Translations under genes and position numbers: made by a program
Assembly (NCBI GenBank): GCA_036346225.1
Contig: JARFIW010000500.1
Coordinates: 1,612,001-1,676,000 of the forward strand
Direction of reading: 5' to 3'
Source of the DNA: Platerodrilus igneus
Taxonomy: Eukaryota > Arthropoda > Insecta > Coleoptera > Lycidae
Length of the DNA: 64,000 nt
Shown: piece after piece, positions 1-12,317 of the stretch
Layout: every line of letters begins with the position of its first letter
Position numbering within the stretch: the first letter of the stretch is position 1
Notes under the pieces: model-generated
Told to the model about the DNA's origin: nothing
What the model saw: the letters and a program-made list of their open reading frames with translations, nothing else
The model's database searches: none

Positions 1-388
1 AATTAACACTTTTCGATTATCTTGCGCTTTATCCACCGAAAACTCAATTATAGGGCGCCAAAATGATGACAATTTTCCAGTAAAATTAACACCATCATTT
101 TTTAATTCCTCAGATATGACTTTTCACGGTATGTCTTCGCTTATGAATGTTTGCATAATTATACACAGTCGTTCGAACAACTTCTTCCTCAAATTGGCCC
201 ATATTAGATTTAGAACTACTCTTATTAATTTTCTTCCTTGACAAATTTATCACCCTCCGATTTGCTTTTCTGCTCGCTTCTGAAATAATTCGCCAAACTG
301 TGTTGAGTCTAACTCCAGTAGCCGTTGCTACCCTTTCTTGTAAATTATTCATAGGAATGACAGGTATTCCATTCTTTACTTCACTCAT
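1..388 (-). pseudogene. N-terminal remnant of a helix-turn-helix transposase-like protein
   Basis: The minus-strand frame from 388 opens with a Met and reads through IPMNNLQERVATATGVRLNT, a helix-turn-helix pattern I associate with insect proteins that carry an N-terminal HTH followed by a Tc1/mariner-type DDE domain. A basic Ser/Lys-rich linker (SRKKINKSSSKSN) and a segment starting FEEEVVRTTVYNY follow, as in that family. The frame breaks near 120, and the continuation below it (NDGVNF near 85, NRKVLI near 1-20) again matches the family layout. The DDE part would lie outside the window. The family assignment is from memory, and the gene is broken and partial. Confidence 0.5.
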
Positions 389-3300
389 AAACTTCTACAC
401 ACTATAAATAATTTCTCTCCATTGACTGTGAAATGTTTTCTTGCGGTTACTCATTGTAGAGTTAAAAGCTCCGGAATAACAAAATAATTTGTAAAAATCG
501 AACATTATTCTTCTAATTGAATTGAAACCTGCATTATACTTACAAAAAAAAACTAGATCGAGTTGCAGTAGTATGGAAAAAACCGTTTGAAGTTGAGTCA
601 AAGGATGAAATCTCATAAATAATAATCAAACACAATAATAATGAACCACAAATCTTAAATACGCAAATAAAAGACAGATGAATTAAAAAACGACAGCTGA
701 ATTGTTAATGTTTTTAGAATACACTTTAACGTAAATAACTTAAATTTGTGTTCTGCGCAACAGCCCATGAGGTTTTAAAAGACCTCTACATAGCTTAATA
801 TATCATTCTAAAGAGTAACAAAGCTGAAATGTAAACACTTTAACCATTGCTGGCTATGTACTTTCATTTACACAACAAAATGTTCTCAAGATCTCTATAT
901 ATAAGGCAAGGCGTATTCTATACACAACTGTCTGCCTCTACTACTTTGCACAGCTAAGAGTTCTTTTTCAATCTTTTCCTTGCTTTGTATTTTAATATTA
1001 GTTTGCACATAATTTAAAACTGTGTTTGAAAAATGTAAAAATAATATTTGTTTTTCATTTTTTAAGAGTGGACCCGAGTTTACACATATTCTAGGATCGC
1101 AAATGCTTTAAAAACAAAATTAATTAAATTCAAATTCAAATACTGACTGCAAAAGTATCCGATAAAGTTTGCGACTTCACAGATTCTTGATTAAGTCATT
1201 TTGTATAGAAAGTATATGTTCCGTGTTCAATCTAATAAGTCAGATAAAGAAGAAACAAAAAACTCTTCCTGAAAAATTTCTTGTATCACTTAAAGTAGCT
1301 GGGGTGTAAGGCGTCTATTTAAATCAATATAAGAGATATAATTAATTTTAAGATTGATGAAAAAATCTAATTTAAGAGTACCCTCCGGTAAAATGTCCAG
1401 TATGAGAAAACTCCATCTGCATTAAAGATACGACAAAAACGATGTCAAATACATAGATGCATTCTACACTCGAATTGAAAAATCTAAATACAGAAATATA
1501 CTAGACTACTATAGAGTTTTTCAAACTTTAAACATGCTTCCAGTACAATGTACTAACACATACTCCAAAGAAAAAGAAACCCTCTCACTACGTCAATTAA
1601 TCATTTCCCTTCTAAAGTAATGAAAAATATATACGTTATGTAAATTTTGTTCATTACATTAGTTTGCCTACCAAAAGCGGGCTCGCGCGTGCGTTTGTAA
1701 ACCTTCAACCTTGTTAATGGTATCGGAAATCGATTTACTACGTCTCGACGCTGTACGCTGTAGATTCTTACATTGCGACGTCTCGACGACCCCAGTTAAA
1801 TGAGATCAGGTCACCGACTTGCAATTTGCAGCATTCACTATATAGGCTAGAAAATCTGGGCTTTTCATGTTGGATGAACTAGCATTTTATACACCTGCAT
1901 AAACATTGTTATGAACTTGATTATTCTTCTGTTTGTTGCAGTTTAATGTATGCAATAAAGCACGCGAAATGCTAAATTTACTACAAAATTACTGCTATTG
2001 ATATGCATATTTATAAGCGTGCGTGTTATATACCTAGATAAATAAAAGTCTTCTATCCGTGTAATTTAGATTTTAACATGTGAATCGCATGTTTGCAAGC
2101 TAAACGTATAAGGACACGTTTCTTACATGCTCGAGTTCACCCACGTGTACAAGGAAATACAGCTAAGATCGGGGTAACAAAGATTTTCCACCTACTTACT
2201 CTCGGTTGCCAAAACGTGACCAACCGCATGAAAAAATAATAATAAATCTTAATTTGAATTGCAAAAAATCGTTTGTAAATGTGATTAACATTTCCCATCC
2301 CTGATTGGAACTTCTAAACAATTTTCTAATAATTCAGATTAAGCTTTTTAATCTTTTGCACTCGTTTGGCCAAGTTTTGGCAAGCGAAATGAAATATGTG
2401 GAAAATCTTTGTTCAAGGGAACTTAGTTGAATTTTTTTCTATACTAGAAAGTTATTTGCGAGTGTGACATTTCCTATCAACCATTAACACGAGCGGAGTT
2501 TAGCAAGCAGTTCAGTGAATCTGGATTCTAAAAGTTATAGACCACTTTTTGAGTGTTGCTTTTGCACCCTTCCTTTTTACAGGTAGGAATGGGTGTACAA
2601 CAGAGTCTAAATAATACTCTGGCGGGACTAGCGTCCACCCTTTGTGGCTGCGGTATATTGCAAAAGACTATATCTCAGGGGTTTAGAGAACAAGTTAAAT
2701 TTTACCCAGGCAAGTTAAAGGGATGCAATTTAGAACGTAACAAATGAAAATACCTTAATACAACTTATATATTGATGTTTAGTTAATAACATTAATAATA
2801 AAAAAATTAAATATATATCGTTATTTTCTTACAACCAAATTTTCATACGATAAAATCAGTAAGTGTAGTTTATATATCTACACTCTTATAATTTCAAAAT
2901 TTGTCTCAAACTCTACCAGATAAGATATTAGAAAATCTAAATTTATTATAGTGTTTAGGCACAATTTCTAGTTAAACGTTCTAAGTAAAAGGAAACCATA
3001 AATACGCTTTGTTTTATTTAACATTAATTAAAAGAATATTAATCAAACATTTAAATTGAAGGTAACCTCAATACGCTCAAAAAAGGTTTCATGAAAGCTT
3101 CCCTGTTTACAACTCAATAGGTTATATAGCAAAGCAAAGATAATATTAAATTAGTTAAGGTAATCGATAATAGTTAAGGTAATCTATAAATAAAGTTATG
3201 ATTATATTTTACATGCATAATTTTTCAGATAATTGAGATTTAAAATGTAACGCATACACGTCGTTCCGACAAAAAAATAAATAAGATAAACTCGTATCTG

Positions 3301-4014
3301 TATTCCAGATGTATGAAAGAAACGTATACTTAAATATTGAGCTTACGGCTTGTTCAGAACTATAGGATCTTCTTACTGTTTGTTGAGACGAACACCAACG
3401 TTGATTATTTTGGTTGTTAACCTCAAACTTCTAATTTGTAAGAGCCAATCCTTGTTTGTTCCACAGCCATATGTTTCATCAATGGACATTTATTTTATTT
3501 TAGAAGATATATAAAACGTCAACACAACATTCTTGAACGATAAAAGATAATATTTGTAGGTAGTAAAATTAATTCATAGGCTTAGATAGCCTAGCATAGA
3601 CAATTAGATACTTCAAAAGAATTTCCTATCAGAATAATGCTACGGGAGGACCCTAGAAAATAAACGTATTACAAAAACAAAATATTGCAATACGTCACGA
3701 GGAACAGTCTAAAAATGTATCTATAAACAGCTTACCATCCATTAATATTTTGAACGGGTTATCCAGGTTATGCTTTCTTTATAAGCATTTTGCTTATATT
3801 CTAAAATGATATTTATGTATGTTAGGAAGAATAAAAGCAAAGATACCTTTTACATACCAGATACGACATCATGGCCTTAGAAAGGACATCTTTATCGGAA
3901 GACGGCATGTGCTCAAAAAGACCGTTAGATATCAAGACAAACAAAATTTTGTTCTGGTTTACAGATAACCACAATTTTTGAGAGGGGGACAAAACAAGAA
4001 AACTATATGTATAT

Positions 4015-4020
<6 letters not shown>
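389..4020. other. Gene-free AT-rich DNA
   Basis: I see no credible gene, RNA or recognisable transposon here. Short open frames at 395-616 (minus), 2553-2747 (plus) and 3822-4150 (minus) have no recognisable domain and AT-driven composition. A slightly more GC-rich patch near 1,680-1,810 has no readable structure. Confidence 0.5.

Positions 4021-4050
<30 letters not shown>
4021..4050. repeat. (AT)n microsatellite
   Basis: About 15 AT dinucleotides, followed by TTGCTATG. The same arrangement of a TA tract followed by TTGCTGTG recurs at 16.16, 28.18 and 46.33 kb. Confidence 0.95.
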
Positions 4051-4052
<2 letters not shown>

Positions 4053-5540
4053 CTATGAACTAACAGGATTTTATCGTGGACCGACCTTGTGTCGACCAAT
4101 AACAAAACTTGATGTGATAACGCCTTACTCGATATCAATGGCGTATTCAACTTATAACTCCTCCTCTCTTTTTAAGTTATCAAATTACACTCCCATAAAT
4201 TTTATCATTCGGCCTCGACTAGCTTTTATTTTTAATTATAAAATGAAGTTAGTTAATTCCATATAATAAAACAAATATTATGTACAGGTTTTGAAAATTA
4301 TTTAAAATACACTTTTCAATCAATTAATGTTGTAAATCTTATTTATCTCAAAAATCATATGCTTTTTAATCAATCTAAAGTCACCAAAAAACCTATTGTT
4401 TTTATAAAAAGAAGCCTGGAACGTTCAAAACCCCTTTATCATATTACGTACTTTCTACGTATGCAAGTTCGTTGTTGACTCAGTCACAATTTATATTAAT
4501 TAAGCAAATTCAATATTCAATATTTAAAAAAATAGAAAAAAATGTCTTAAAACTAAAAGATCTAACCTGGTCTGTTTACTTCGTTATTTCCTTCTCGCAA
4601 CCAAGATTATCGACGCATCCATTATCAACTAGAATTTTCCATGCATTATACCATCCATTTGGATCAAAATTATTCTCCACCAATTCAGAATTATTATATA
4701 CCCATTCGAAATATTGTCTATCCACACGCTTGAATTATTGCATTTAAATTATTGTCATCACCCTCTGGATTATCATTATTAAACTTAGACTTATTCACCC
4801 CAAACTTCGATTTCTTATTGCCAGACTTAGATTTATCACATCTCCCTCGAATTATTGTCGTCGCACTTAGAGTTATTATTATCATCCAACTTAGAGCCGT
4901 TTAATCGGCAATAGTAATTTTCATCTTCGTCGCACTATCTGTCACTTAAACAATTTTCACTTTTGAATATTATTCTTACGCGTTGCTCTTTGGTTCAAAT
5001 TGACGCACCTTGGCCTTTGTTGAGTTGAGAACTCAGTTCCGTTATCATTGTCGCTGTTAATATATGATTGATATCCCACTTCGTCTGTGGGCATGGCTTT
5101 CAAGCCCGTCGCTAATCTTAACCAATCAAGTCTTTCCATTTGCTACACTTAAAGTAGTTTTCTGATGTAACATTCTCGTCCTCTCAAGTAATTGTTGTTT
5201 GCTTGCAGCTGCTTCGTTATCAGCCCATGCGGTGTTTTGAGAAAATAATCGCTTTTCCCAACTATACACAAATATCTGATGCAATTCGACTTTCAATTTT
5301 CATATATGCTTATTTCTCTACGCATTTTTAATTACCTTAACTTATCAAAAATTGTTAATTGTTTGTACGCACTTACACTACGCTTCTTTAAGCTTTATTT
5401 CTTATCTCCGTATTATCATAACTGATTGGAATTCTTTTGAATGCGTGTTTAATTACATTTGTTATGCTTACTTATAAATACGCGTGCTTCCACTGAAAAA
5501 TATCGTTATTTGCATTACCTAAATTAACTAAAACTTTATA
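4051..5540. other. No recognisable gene
   Basis: The segment 4,640-4,960 has loosely repeated phrases (variants of TTAGA-TTATTATC) suggesting a decayed short-period repeat. The open frame 4472-4747 lies partly in it and shows no domain. Confidence 0.4.
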
Positions 5541-5891
5541 TACAGGGTGTTAAATATTCGTTATCTACTTAATGCATGTATTACTTTGCTAACTATGCGT
5601 CTTCTTGTCCTAAGTTGTGTCTATTTGCGTCGCTTAAAACTACTTATACTCTACATACAGGGTGTTGAATGCTTACTATTTACAAACTATCCCAATTACT
5701 CAATTTTCTCCTAAATAAATGCATTTTTCTGCTTCCTATTATGATTTCTAATTTCTAAACGACCATTGCTATAAAATACACCCTTAAACAACCCCTTATC
5801 ACAGCAATAATATATATATATATATACACATTATAGTGGTTTTAAAAAGTCAAAAATAAATATAAAAGAAACAATTTCAAAACACCCTGTA
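5541..5891. mobile_element. Mariner-type MITE candidate
   Basis: The 5' end TACAGGGTGTT at 5541 and its reverse complement at 5881-5891 bracket 351 bp with no coding capacity. The outermost TA would be the duplicated target, as in Tc1/mariner elements. A second start, TACAGGGTGTTGAATG, lies inside at 5656 in direct orientation, so either the inner 236 bp or the whole 351 bp could be the mobile unit. The same terminal motif closes the mariner at 48,881. Only about 11 bp of inverted repeat supports the call. Confidence 0.45.
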
Positions 5892-6552
5892 TAACGGAAC
5901 AACCAGTAATTACGTGCGAAATTTGCATTAGTTAATTCATTTTTAAGTATCAAGTATTAACGAAATTTTATAAATAATTAATGAAATTTAAGTAGGTTTT
6001 CAAAGAATTTAAATGGTAGAAGTCAATGCCATTCATTTATTAATTAATTTGTATTTAATTGAACGATTATTGGCGTATAATATGCATAAAAGCGTGGAAA
6101 GGTCGATGATACCAAGGCGAAACACGTTGCTAACAGACAAATATATCGGTGAGATTAAAATACGTCGAACTCTAAATCTTAGAAATGTATTTAAAACGGT
6201 CGTGTAAGATTGAACACCTGCGTATTCTTAAATGTCAAGTTCTGTTTAATTTGTTTAGAGAAACATGAAAATTCTGCGTATATTGCAAACGGTCGCATGC
6301 GTTCGTAGTAAAAATATAACGAGGGTTGATTTAAATCACGCAGGAATCCACGTGGGTTTAAATAGCATATAGACTGGAATATTGATTTTCTACCACTAAG
6401 ACCAGGTTAGAAAGGGACATAGAAAACGTATAAGAACGAGACCACAATAGTATAGGAGGGATTTGTGAAACGTCATTAGAGCTACGATTGGACGATATGT
6501 TAGTTTGACTTGATATGAACGCGAGGATGGTGTAGCATCATTTTCTTGAAAT
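5892..6552. other. Presumed 5' flank of Polinton A; no readable gene
   Basis: A 64-codon open frame at 6013-6207 (plus) has no recognisable motif. By gene order in Polinton B, phospholipase and minor-core genes would be expected just upstream of the protease, but I could not read them here, so the element is truncated or too decayed. Confidence 0.35.
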
Positions 6553-6883
6553 GATGCTAATTAGGAATAAAAATTCGCGGATTTGAAAATCGGGGTGAGT
6601 GCAAAATTTTGAGAATATGTGTTGTTGTAAATGGGGATTTCGCGCTAGGCAGGTATGGAGAGGTTACATTTGAAAATATAAATAGTTTAGGACCTCTTAC
6701 AAAAAGTACGGTAGTAGCGCTATTTACTATGACAGCTACGGAAACCTGCGACCGCCAACAGAGTTGATAAGTTATTTGAATAGCGGGGGTAAATGTAGAA
6801 TTCTTTATAACATTAACCAAGAACAATCGTACGGTACTGTGTTTTGCGGACATTTATGCTTACAATTTCTAAGTAGCGCATAG
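6553..6883 (+). pseudogene. Polinton A adenain-like protease remnant
   Basis: The last 53 codons (6725-6883) contain YYDSYGNLRPP and the catalytic-cysteine segment TVFCGHLCLQFL, ending in TAG. The equivalent positions in the protease gene of Polinton B (37,482-37,869) read GNLRPP and TVTCGHFVLKF. The more N-terminal part survives only as pieces in other frames (MLIRNKN near 6555, ECKIL near 6600); the histidine segment could not be read. The gene lies 19 bp upstream of the penton-like gene, the same order as in Polinton B. This family of cysteine proteases is known to mature capsid proteins in Polintons and adenoviruses. Confidence 0.7.
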
Positions 6884-6902
6884 AACTGCGTACGAAGTCG
6901 TT

Positions 6903-7640
6903 ATGTCGTACACTTTTACTCTAACGGGAAACACTTCAGTTTTAACAAGCAATTTTAATCCACCTATAAACTTGGATAATGATTCGGAGTACGTATTAGG
7001 ATTAACAAATTTTGAGTCTTATAACACAATTCCAAACATAGAAAAAGGAATAAATAATAAATTTTATTATGGATCTAACGGAGAATTCATAGAAATACCT
7101 GAAGGTGCTTATGAGATTAGAGAAATTAATAAATATCTTCAAAAAGCTTTAGGTGATAAAAGATGGCGTGGTCGTATGGAACAATCACGAAGCGCTAGAA
7201 AGACTCCAGTGTATATAGAAATTACAGCTGACAATAATACACTTAAATGTAGTATTAAATGTAGTCTAGATGTGGATTTTACCAAAAAGGATTCAATTGG
7301 TTCTCTACTTGGTTTCAATCCACAAAATTGCTAGCATTTGTCACGCATCAAGCAGACTACGCAATCAACATTTGTAAAGTGAATGCAGTTTTAATCGATT
7401 GTAATATTGCAAGCGGATCCTATTTAAATAGTAAACCAGCCCATGTAATACACGAATTTTTCCGCAAGTACCTGCAGGTTTTAAAATTGTCGAGTGCCCA
7501 CCTACGATTATATATCTACCAATCAAGTCACGTATAATAAATGAAATAATAGTTAAAGTGTTAGATCAAGATGGAAATTTAGTTAATTTCAGAGGAGAAC
7601 TGCTAACTGTAAGGTTGCATTTAAAAAAAATCTGCAATAG
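6903..7640 (+). pseudogene. Polinton A penton-like (minor capsid) protein, frameshifted
   Basis: The first 143 codons are open from the Met at 6903. The protein starts MSYTFTLTGNTSVLT and contains GLTNFESYN, IPEGAYEIREINKYL and SLLGFNPQ, each matched in the same order by the gene at 38,009-38,706 (GLTNFDTY, LPEGTYEVADINKFV, SLLGFEKR). After a frameshift near 7,325 the C-terminal half continues in other frames to about 7640. Its size (about 240 codons) and position immediately 5' of the capsid gene suggest the single jelly-roll penton-type protein, but that role is inferred from gene order and size. It is diverged from the Polinton B gene, so the two elements are different lineages. Confidence 0.7.
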
Positions 7641-7642
7641 CC

Positions 7643-7795
7643 ATGGGTATTAAGTATAATGCACGAAACATGTCAAGAATTGCTATAAATGCTGGAAATT
7701 TCAAAGCAATCGACACTCGATTGATTGTTTCAAAACCGCTAACAACACAAAACCGACAGTTTCTACAATCGTTAGGACTGCATTTATTTAATTAA
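7643..7795 (+). CDS. Small conserved Polinton ORF (50 aa)
   Basis: An intact 50-codon frame with ATG at 7643 and stop TAA at 7793-7795, lying between the penton-like and capsid genes. Polinton B has a 49-codon frame at exactly the same place (38,710-38,859). The C-termini align (FLQSLGLHLF here, FLQTLGLKVL there, each preceded by LT and an Asn three residues on), while the basic N-termini have diverged. Conservation of a short C-terminal motif at a fixed position between two diverged elements suggests a real small virion or assembly protein. Function is unknown. Confidence 0.65.
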   Translation: MGIKYNARNMSRIAINAGNFKAIDTRLIVSKPLTTQNRQFLQSLGLHLFN

Positions 7796-7808
7796 AAAAA
7801 AAAGTAGA

Positions 7809-9018
7809 ATGAATAGTGAAATACTGAACGTGCGTGAAAAGTTTACTTCGATAATGCAATTGTTAATATCGAAAACATACTCATCAACCTTATGCTAACA
7901 CATCTTTAAACAATAATGATGAAATTCGAATCCCTATACAGCAACAAGATGTATACACCTTACCATCGAAGAGCATGCTGTACATAGAAGGCAAATTAAT
8001 TAGAACAGATGGAACGCCGTCTCAGACAGCAAAGTTTGTAAATAATGGAATTTTGCTGCTTTTGATGAAATTAGATATGAGATTGGAGGTATCATTGTAG
8101 ATCGTGTTCGGAATCCTGGATTAACGTCTATAATGAAGGGATATGTTTCATATAATAGCAATCAAAGTAAACATTTACAAAACGCTGGGTGGTCTCCTAT
8201 GGATGATTCGCAAATAGTTGATGCCAATGGGAATTTTAATGTTGCAATAAACCTTTCAATGGTTCTCGGATTATGCGAAGATTTTAAAAATTATTTTAAA
8301 CATACGTCATGAGTTAGTTTTACTACGTTCCAGTTTTGATACTAATGCTATAATTAATCCTACACCCGATGAAGAAATAAAAGTTGTTTTAAACAAAGTT
8401 TTATGGAAAATGCCGCATGTAGTCGTTGATGATACTCAACGAATTAATTTAATAGAATGCGTTGCACAAAATCAGGATTTGCATATTCCGTTTAGAGGAT
8501 GGGAGTTGCATGAATATCAACTTCTACAAGAAACGCAACGTCATACATGGAACATTAAAACAACAACACAATTAGAAAAACCAAGATTTGTGATTGTCGG
8601 TTTCCAAACCAACCGAAAAAATAGATACATGAGCAACTACAGTCGTTTTGATCATTGCTATTTAACCAACATGAAACTATATTTAAATTCAGAAATTTTC
8701 CCGTACGATAACTTAAATTTGAAGTTCGAGAATAAACAGACTGCGTTGTTATATGAGATGTATGCTCAGTTTCAGCAATCATACTACGAAAAGGAAAATG
8801 AACCACTTTTTAATCCTGAAGATTTACGAAGTATTGCACCATTAGTAGTCATAGATTGTTCTAGACAAAATGAAACGTTAAAATCTGGTACTGTCGATAT
8901 TAGATTAGAATTTGAAACCAGCAGAAACGTTTTGCCAAATACATCTTGTCATTGCCTTATACTTCATGATAAGATAGTCAAATACAATCCACTCTCAAAC
9001 AGCATAAGAATATTATAA
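7809..9018 (+). pseudogene. Polinton A major capsid protein, 5' half frameshifted
   Basis: The 3' half (8410-9018, 202 codons) is intact and contains FRGWELHEYQLL, EKPRFVIVGFQT, FDHCYLTNMKLYLNS, YPYDN-type and LYEMYAQFQQSYY segments that match the Polinton B gene 38,861-40,062. The 5' half is recognisable from ATG 7809 through frames shifted at several points (IRIPIQQ-type segment near 7930, YIEGKL near 7985, IRYEIGG near 8075). At about 400 codons it fits the double jelly-roll major capsid protein of Polinton/adintovirus-type elements. The stop at 9016-9018 lies 338 bp from the end of the convergent polymerase gene. Confidence 0.75.
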
Positions 9019-9355
9019 TTACTTTATTATTATTATTACTGTACCTTTACAAATTATGAAAAACAATAAATCATTTAGCAATCACAGTCTATTTATTAAT
9101 ATTTTTACATGCTTTTACAATATCTTTCACATATTATACATTTCTCAAAATAAACTAACCGGTATGTTATTAAGAAACTGGATTTTTTTAAAACAGAACG
9201 GTTATTACTACTATTTTCTCTACAATACATTTATACTAATATAGTTCAAACTCAGGCAGATTGAAAGGTATCCTATTTTAGATACATCCAAAAAAACGGT
9301 GTACTTGTGCAGGTATAAACATAACACTGAAGTTTTATAACTAAAAAATTATATG
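9019..9355. other. Intergenic spacer between convergent capsid and polymerase genes
   Basis: Very AT-rich, with no motif I recognise. It contains AATAAA-like sequences that could serve as polyadenylation signals for either gene. The 62-codon frame at 9056-9244 is low-complexity. Confidence 0.4.
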
Positions 9356-11531
9356 TTAATCGAGATAAAATAAATTGCATTCTTTATTTGAGCCAGCGGT
9401 TGAAGCTTCACAAGTCATTTCTGAGTGTATAGTTATACCCCAAGGTTTAGTATCAGTGGTTGAGGTACTAAGAATTCTTTTATCATCACTTGGATTAAGA
9501 ACAATTTTGTTTTGTTTAATAGTAAAGACATCATGTTTGACTGATCTAATTAAACATTGTTGTTTCTGTACAGACTGGTTATAAAACAAAGCATTCTTAT
9601 AATCATCAAAAGAAATTTGCTTAATACTTGCTAAGGAAGATCCTTTGACTTTTTATTATCCTATCCTGAACTCTGTAAGTGTACATTTTAGATCTAAGCC
9701 CTACAAACTCTAGCATGATATCACCATTGTTTTCATCTTTCATAATACCAGGAACTTTTTATTTAATAATGGAATATGATATTTGTTATGAGGGTCGTAA
9801 TCGGAAGTATCAAATCTATGAATATCTTGTTTGATATAAGAGTAAATATCTTCAACGCTAAACTCGTATATCAAACTATCCGTATCTGTATACAGTAACT
9901 TTGCTTTGTTAGCAAATTGCGATTTTATATAACTATAGTGAAATTCATATAAATAGGTTTTGAAATATCTAGAATAGAGAAACCTACATTAATGGGTTTG
10001 TTTAAATAAACCTCTAATTTATTCATTTCTATTAAGACTAGATCTTTGTCTAACACAGTGCAACTATGAAAATTAGGCTTCGCTATGTAACTACGAGCTC
10101 CAAACCGCCCTTCCCATTTGCTCACTAATTTCACATCTTTCCTTTTCCGTACGTTTTCCATCATTTTCCATAAACCGAATTTATCATATTTTTATAAAAG
10201 CATATATCGAAACTGTTTTTGACTGTTGTCTTAATTTCGTATTCAAATCAATGTATTCTTTTAACCAAGGGGCTTGTTTAAATCGAAGTACCTTATGAAT
10301 TTTTTCAGTTCTAAACCGTAGCTTAAATACATTTTAAATTCTTATAGTGAATAATATAGTTGAGTTTTGGATATAAAGTTATAAGTAATTTCTTTAAGTT
10401 TGATTTATTTGAAGGTACTGGTGGTATCATATGTTCAGGCGCCAAAGGTAAGTCACTGTGTATTTCATGTAAAGATACTGGATAGTGTAAATCGCATTCA
10501 AAAATATATCCTACATCAGAATCATCAGGGAATATTAAGTATGTCTAAACGTACTATATCTGGACTGGTACCATCTAAAATTCAAAATCTCCATATGGAA
10601 GATATTCAGACATTGCAGCCCCATATAAATTATTAACATCAAAATACGTTAAATATTTAGAATCGAAATTTGGATCATAATCTGCATTCATATATTTGTT
10701 ATTTGCTTTAGCATATCTATTCGAACATTGAGAAACACCGCCACGAATTCCCCGTTCTAAAAACATTATTTTTCAATATCAGTAAGCAACTCGAGTTTAA
10801 CGTTCGTCGTTTTAACATCGCATCTAGAGCTAAACCAGGAGCCGTAAAGTAGTGAAGCGGATCTAACTTATACGTGAACATACAAGTTTTTCTAAAGTTT
10901 TCAAATATATCAGACAAGAGCAGTACATCTGTTTTTAAATATAGGTCTGAATAGTCCCTAGTGTTTTATATTAAATGTTTGCCAAACGTGTTTAGCATGA
11001 TTGTAGTCTTCATCTGATATTTCTTCATTGCGTAAACGATTAAAGAATGCTGTTTTACAGGGTAAATCGGTTTCATTGAGTCTATCCCAAGAGTTAATGT
11101 AATCATAGGAAATATGCCTTTGCGCGTAAGTAACTGAAACTCATTATCAGTGTTACAATTTTCCCTGGTGATGGATTTTTTATTATCATCTAAGTAGGAA
11201 GCTAATTTTTCGATGCTAGATGCCATAAACCTGAATGAATCGATAAATCTAAAACTAACTTTCATACCTTTTACATATTTTGTAAAAGATATGTATTTTC
11301 CTTATTTATTGGCAGAATGTTTAACGAACCTGACAACTCTAACGAGATTTTTTTAATAATGAAATGCGAATCGTAGCCTGATAAGTTATGAAAAACTACC
11401 GGTATCATATAAGAATTATGATAATTGATGTTGCAATCTTGATGAGCCACTCCTCGAAATTCACCTGTAAAGTGGCAGTGATCGCGAACTCTAATATCAT
11501 CTATACTAAAAGGTTTTTTTGCATCTGTCAT
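9356..11531 (-). pseudogene. Polinton A DNA polymerase B, copy 1 (N-terminally truncated, frameshifted)
   Basis: Read on the minus strand, this is a protein-primed-type family B polymerase. In order: VRDHCHFTGEFRGVAH and HNLSGYDSHFI (exonuclease region; 11,531-11,271), [19 protein letters not shown] (exonuclease region; 11,265-10,966), [13 protein letters not shown] (10,917-10,717), [13 protein letters not shown] (motif A region, near 10,640) and [11 protein letters not shown] (motif C, 9,872-9,892 and adjoining). The N-terminal part including the first exonuclease motif is absent: upstream of 11,531 the DNA is non-coding repeats. At least eight single-base shifts break the frame, most in homopolymers. 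The C-terminus in this copy (to 9356) seems natural, since copy 2 ends in a simple repeat instead. It would replicate the Polinton genome; this copy cannot be functional as written. Confidence 0.85.
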
Positions 11532-12316
11532 ACTTTATAACTTCTAACTAGAAAACCAAATTCAAAACAGCTACACACATTTTCTCTGCACTTACATTTT
11601 CAACATACGTGTGTTACATTGAAAGTAATATAAAGCCGATCCTAATTCAAAACGTGCCCACAAGTATTTTACATTTGAAAAGAATTCAGGTTTTCACATT
11701 TTACATTAAAAGTATATAACGCCGATCCTAATTCAAAACGGTGCACGTCTAACTTCTCGATAGAAAACCGAATTCAAAACAGCTACACATTCTTCTCTGC
11801 ACTTTTCAACATACGTGTGTGTTTCATTGAAAGTAATATAAAGCCGATCCTAATTCAAAACGTGCCCACAAGCATTTTACATTGAAAGTATAGAAGAATT
11901 CATGTTTTCACAACTATTTTACATTGAAATGTTTTCACGACTATTTTACATTGAAATCATATAGGGCCGATCCTAATTCAAAACGATTCAGCCGTATTCT
12001 ACACATGGAAAATACGTCTATCGCGTTATGAAGTAGGACCGGCCCTACCTCATTTGGAGATTCGAATTTTGCATATAATTCTAGACTAATTTGATGTATC
12101 GCAGGGCTAAAAAATTTATAAGAACGGTCAGAAATCGCTATCGGTTAAAAATCTTAAAATGAGGGTAGCTTCCTGGGGGATAATGTTATCTAAAAAATTC
12201 CTAAAGATTCGGATAGCTGAGAAAAATCTAATATTAATTGATACCAAACAAGATAGGTTTATCTCGAAAAATGCAATGCTTGGTCGAATAAAACTATTTG
12301 GTGGTGGTGGTGGTGG
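9463..12316. repeat. Tandem duplication, unit 1 (polymerase gene plus upstream repeats)
   Basis: This segment is repeated head-to-tail at 12,317-15,045 with a constant offset of about 2,853 bp. Unit 1 ends in a (GGT)n run at 12,300-12,316 directly before the restart at AGGTACTAAG. The sequence before unit 1 reads GTGGTTGAGGTACTAAG, so a GGT-rich microhomology is a plausible junction. Unit 1 carries about 120 bp (roughly 12,002-12,123) that unit 2 lacks. Confidence 0.9.
11540..12000. repeat. Direct repeats upstream of polymerase, copy 1
   Basis: A motif of TATA-like sequence followed by GCCGATCCTAATTCAAAACG occurs four times (near 11,633, 11,718, 11,840 and 11,963), separated by variants of TTTTACATTGAAA and CAGCTACACA. 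The larger period is about 200 bp. The motif lies just 5' of the surviving polymerase frame. It could be a promoter array of the element or an unrelated satellite that replaced the polymerase N-terminus; the sequence does not decide this. Confidence 0.7.
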
Positions 12317-12317
12317 A

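Noticed and set aside
4957..5139. 60-codon minus-strand frame, less AT-rich than its surroundings
   Set aside because: No domain, no neighbouring exon signal and no family memory; too short to defend.
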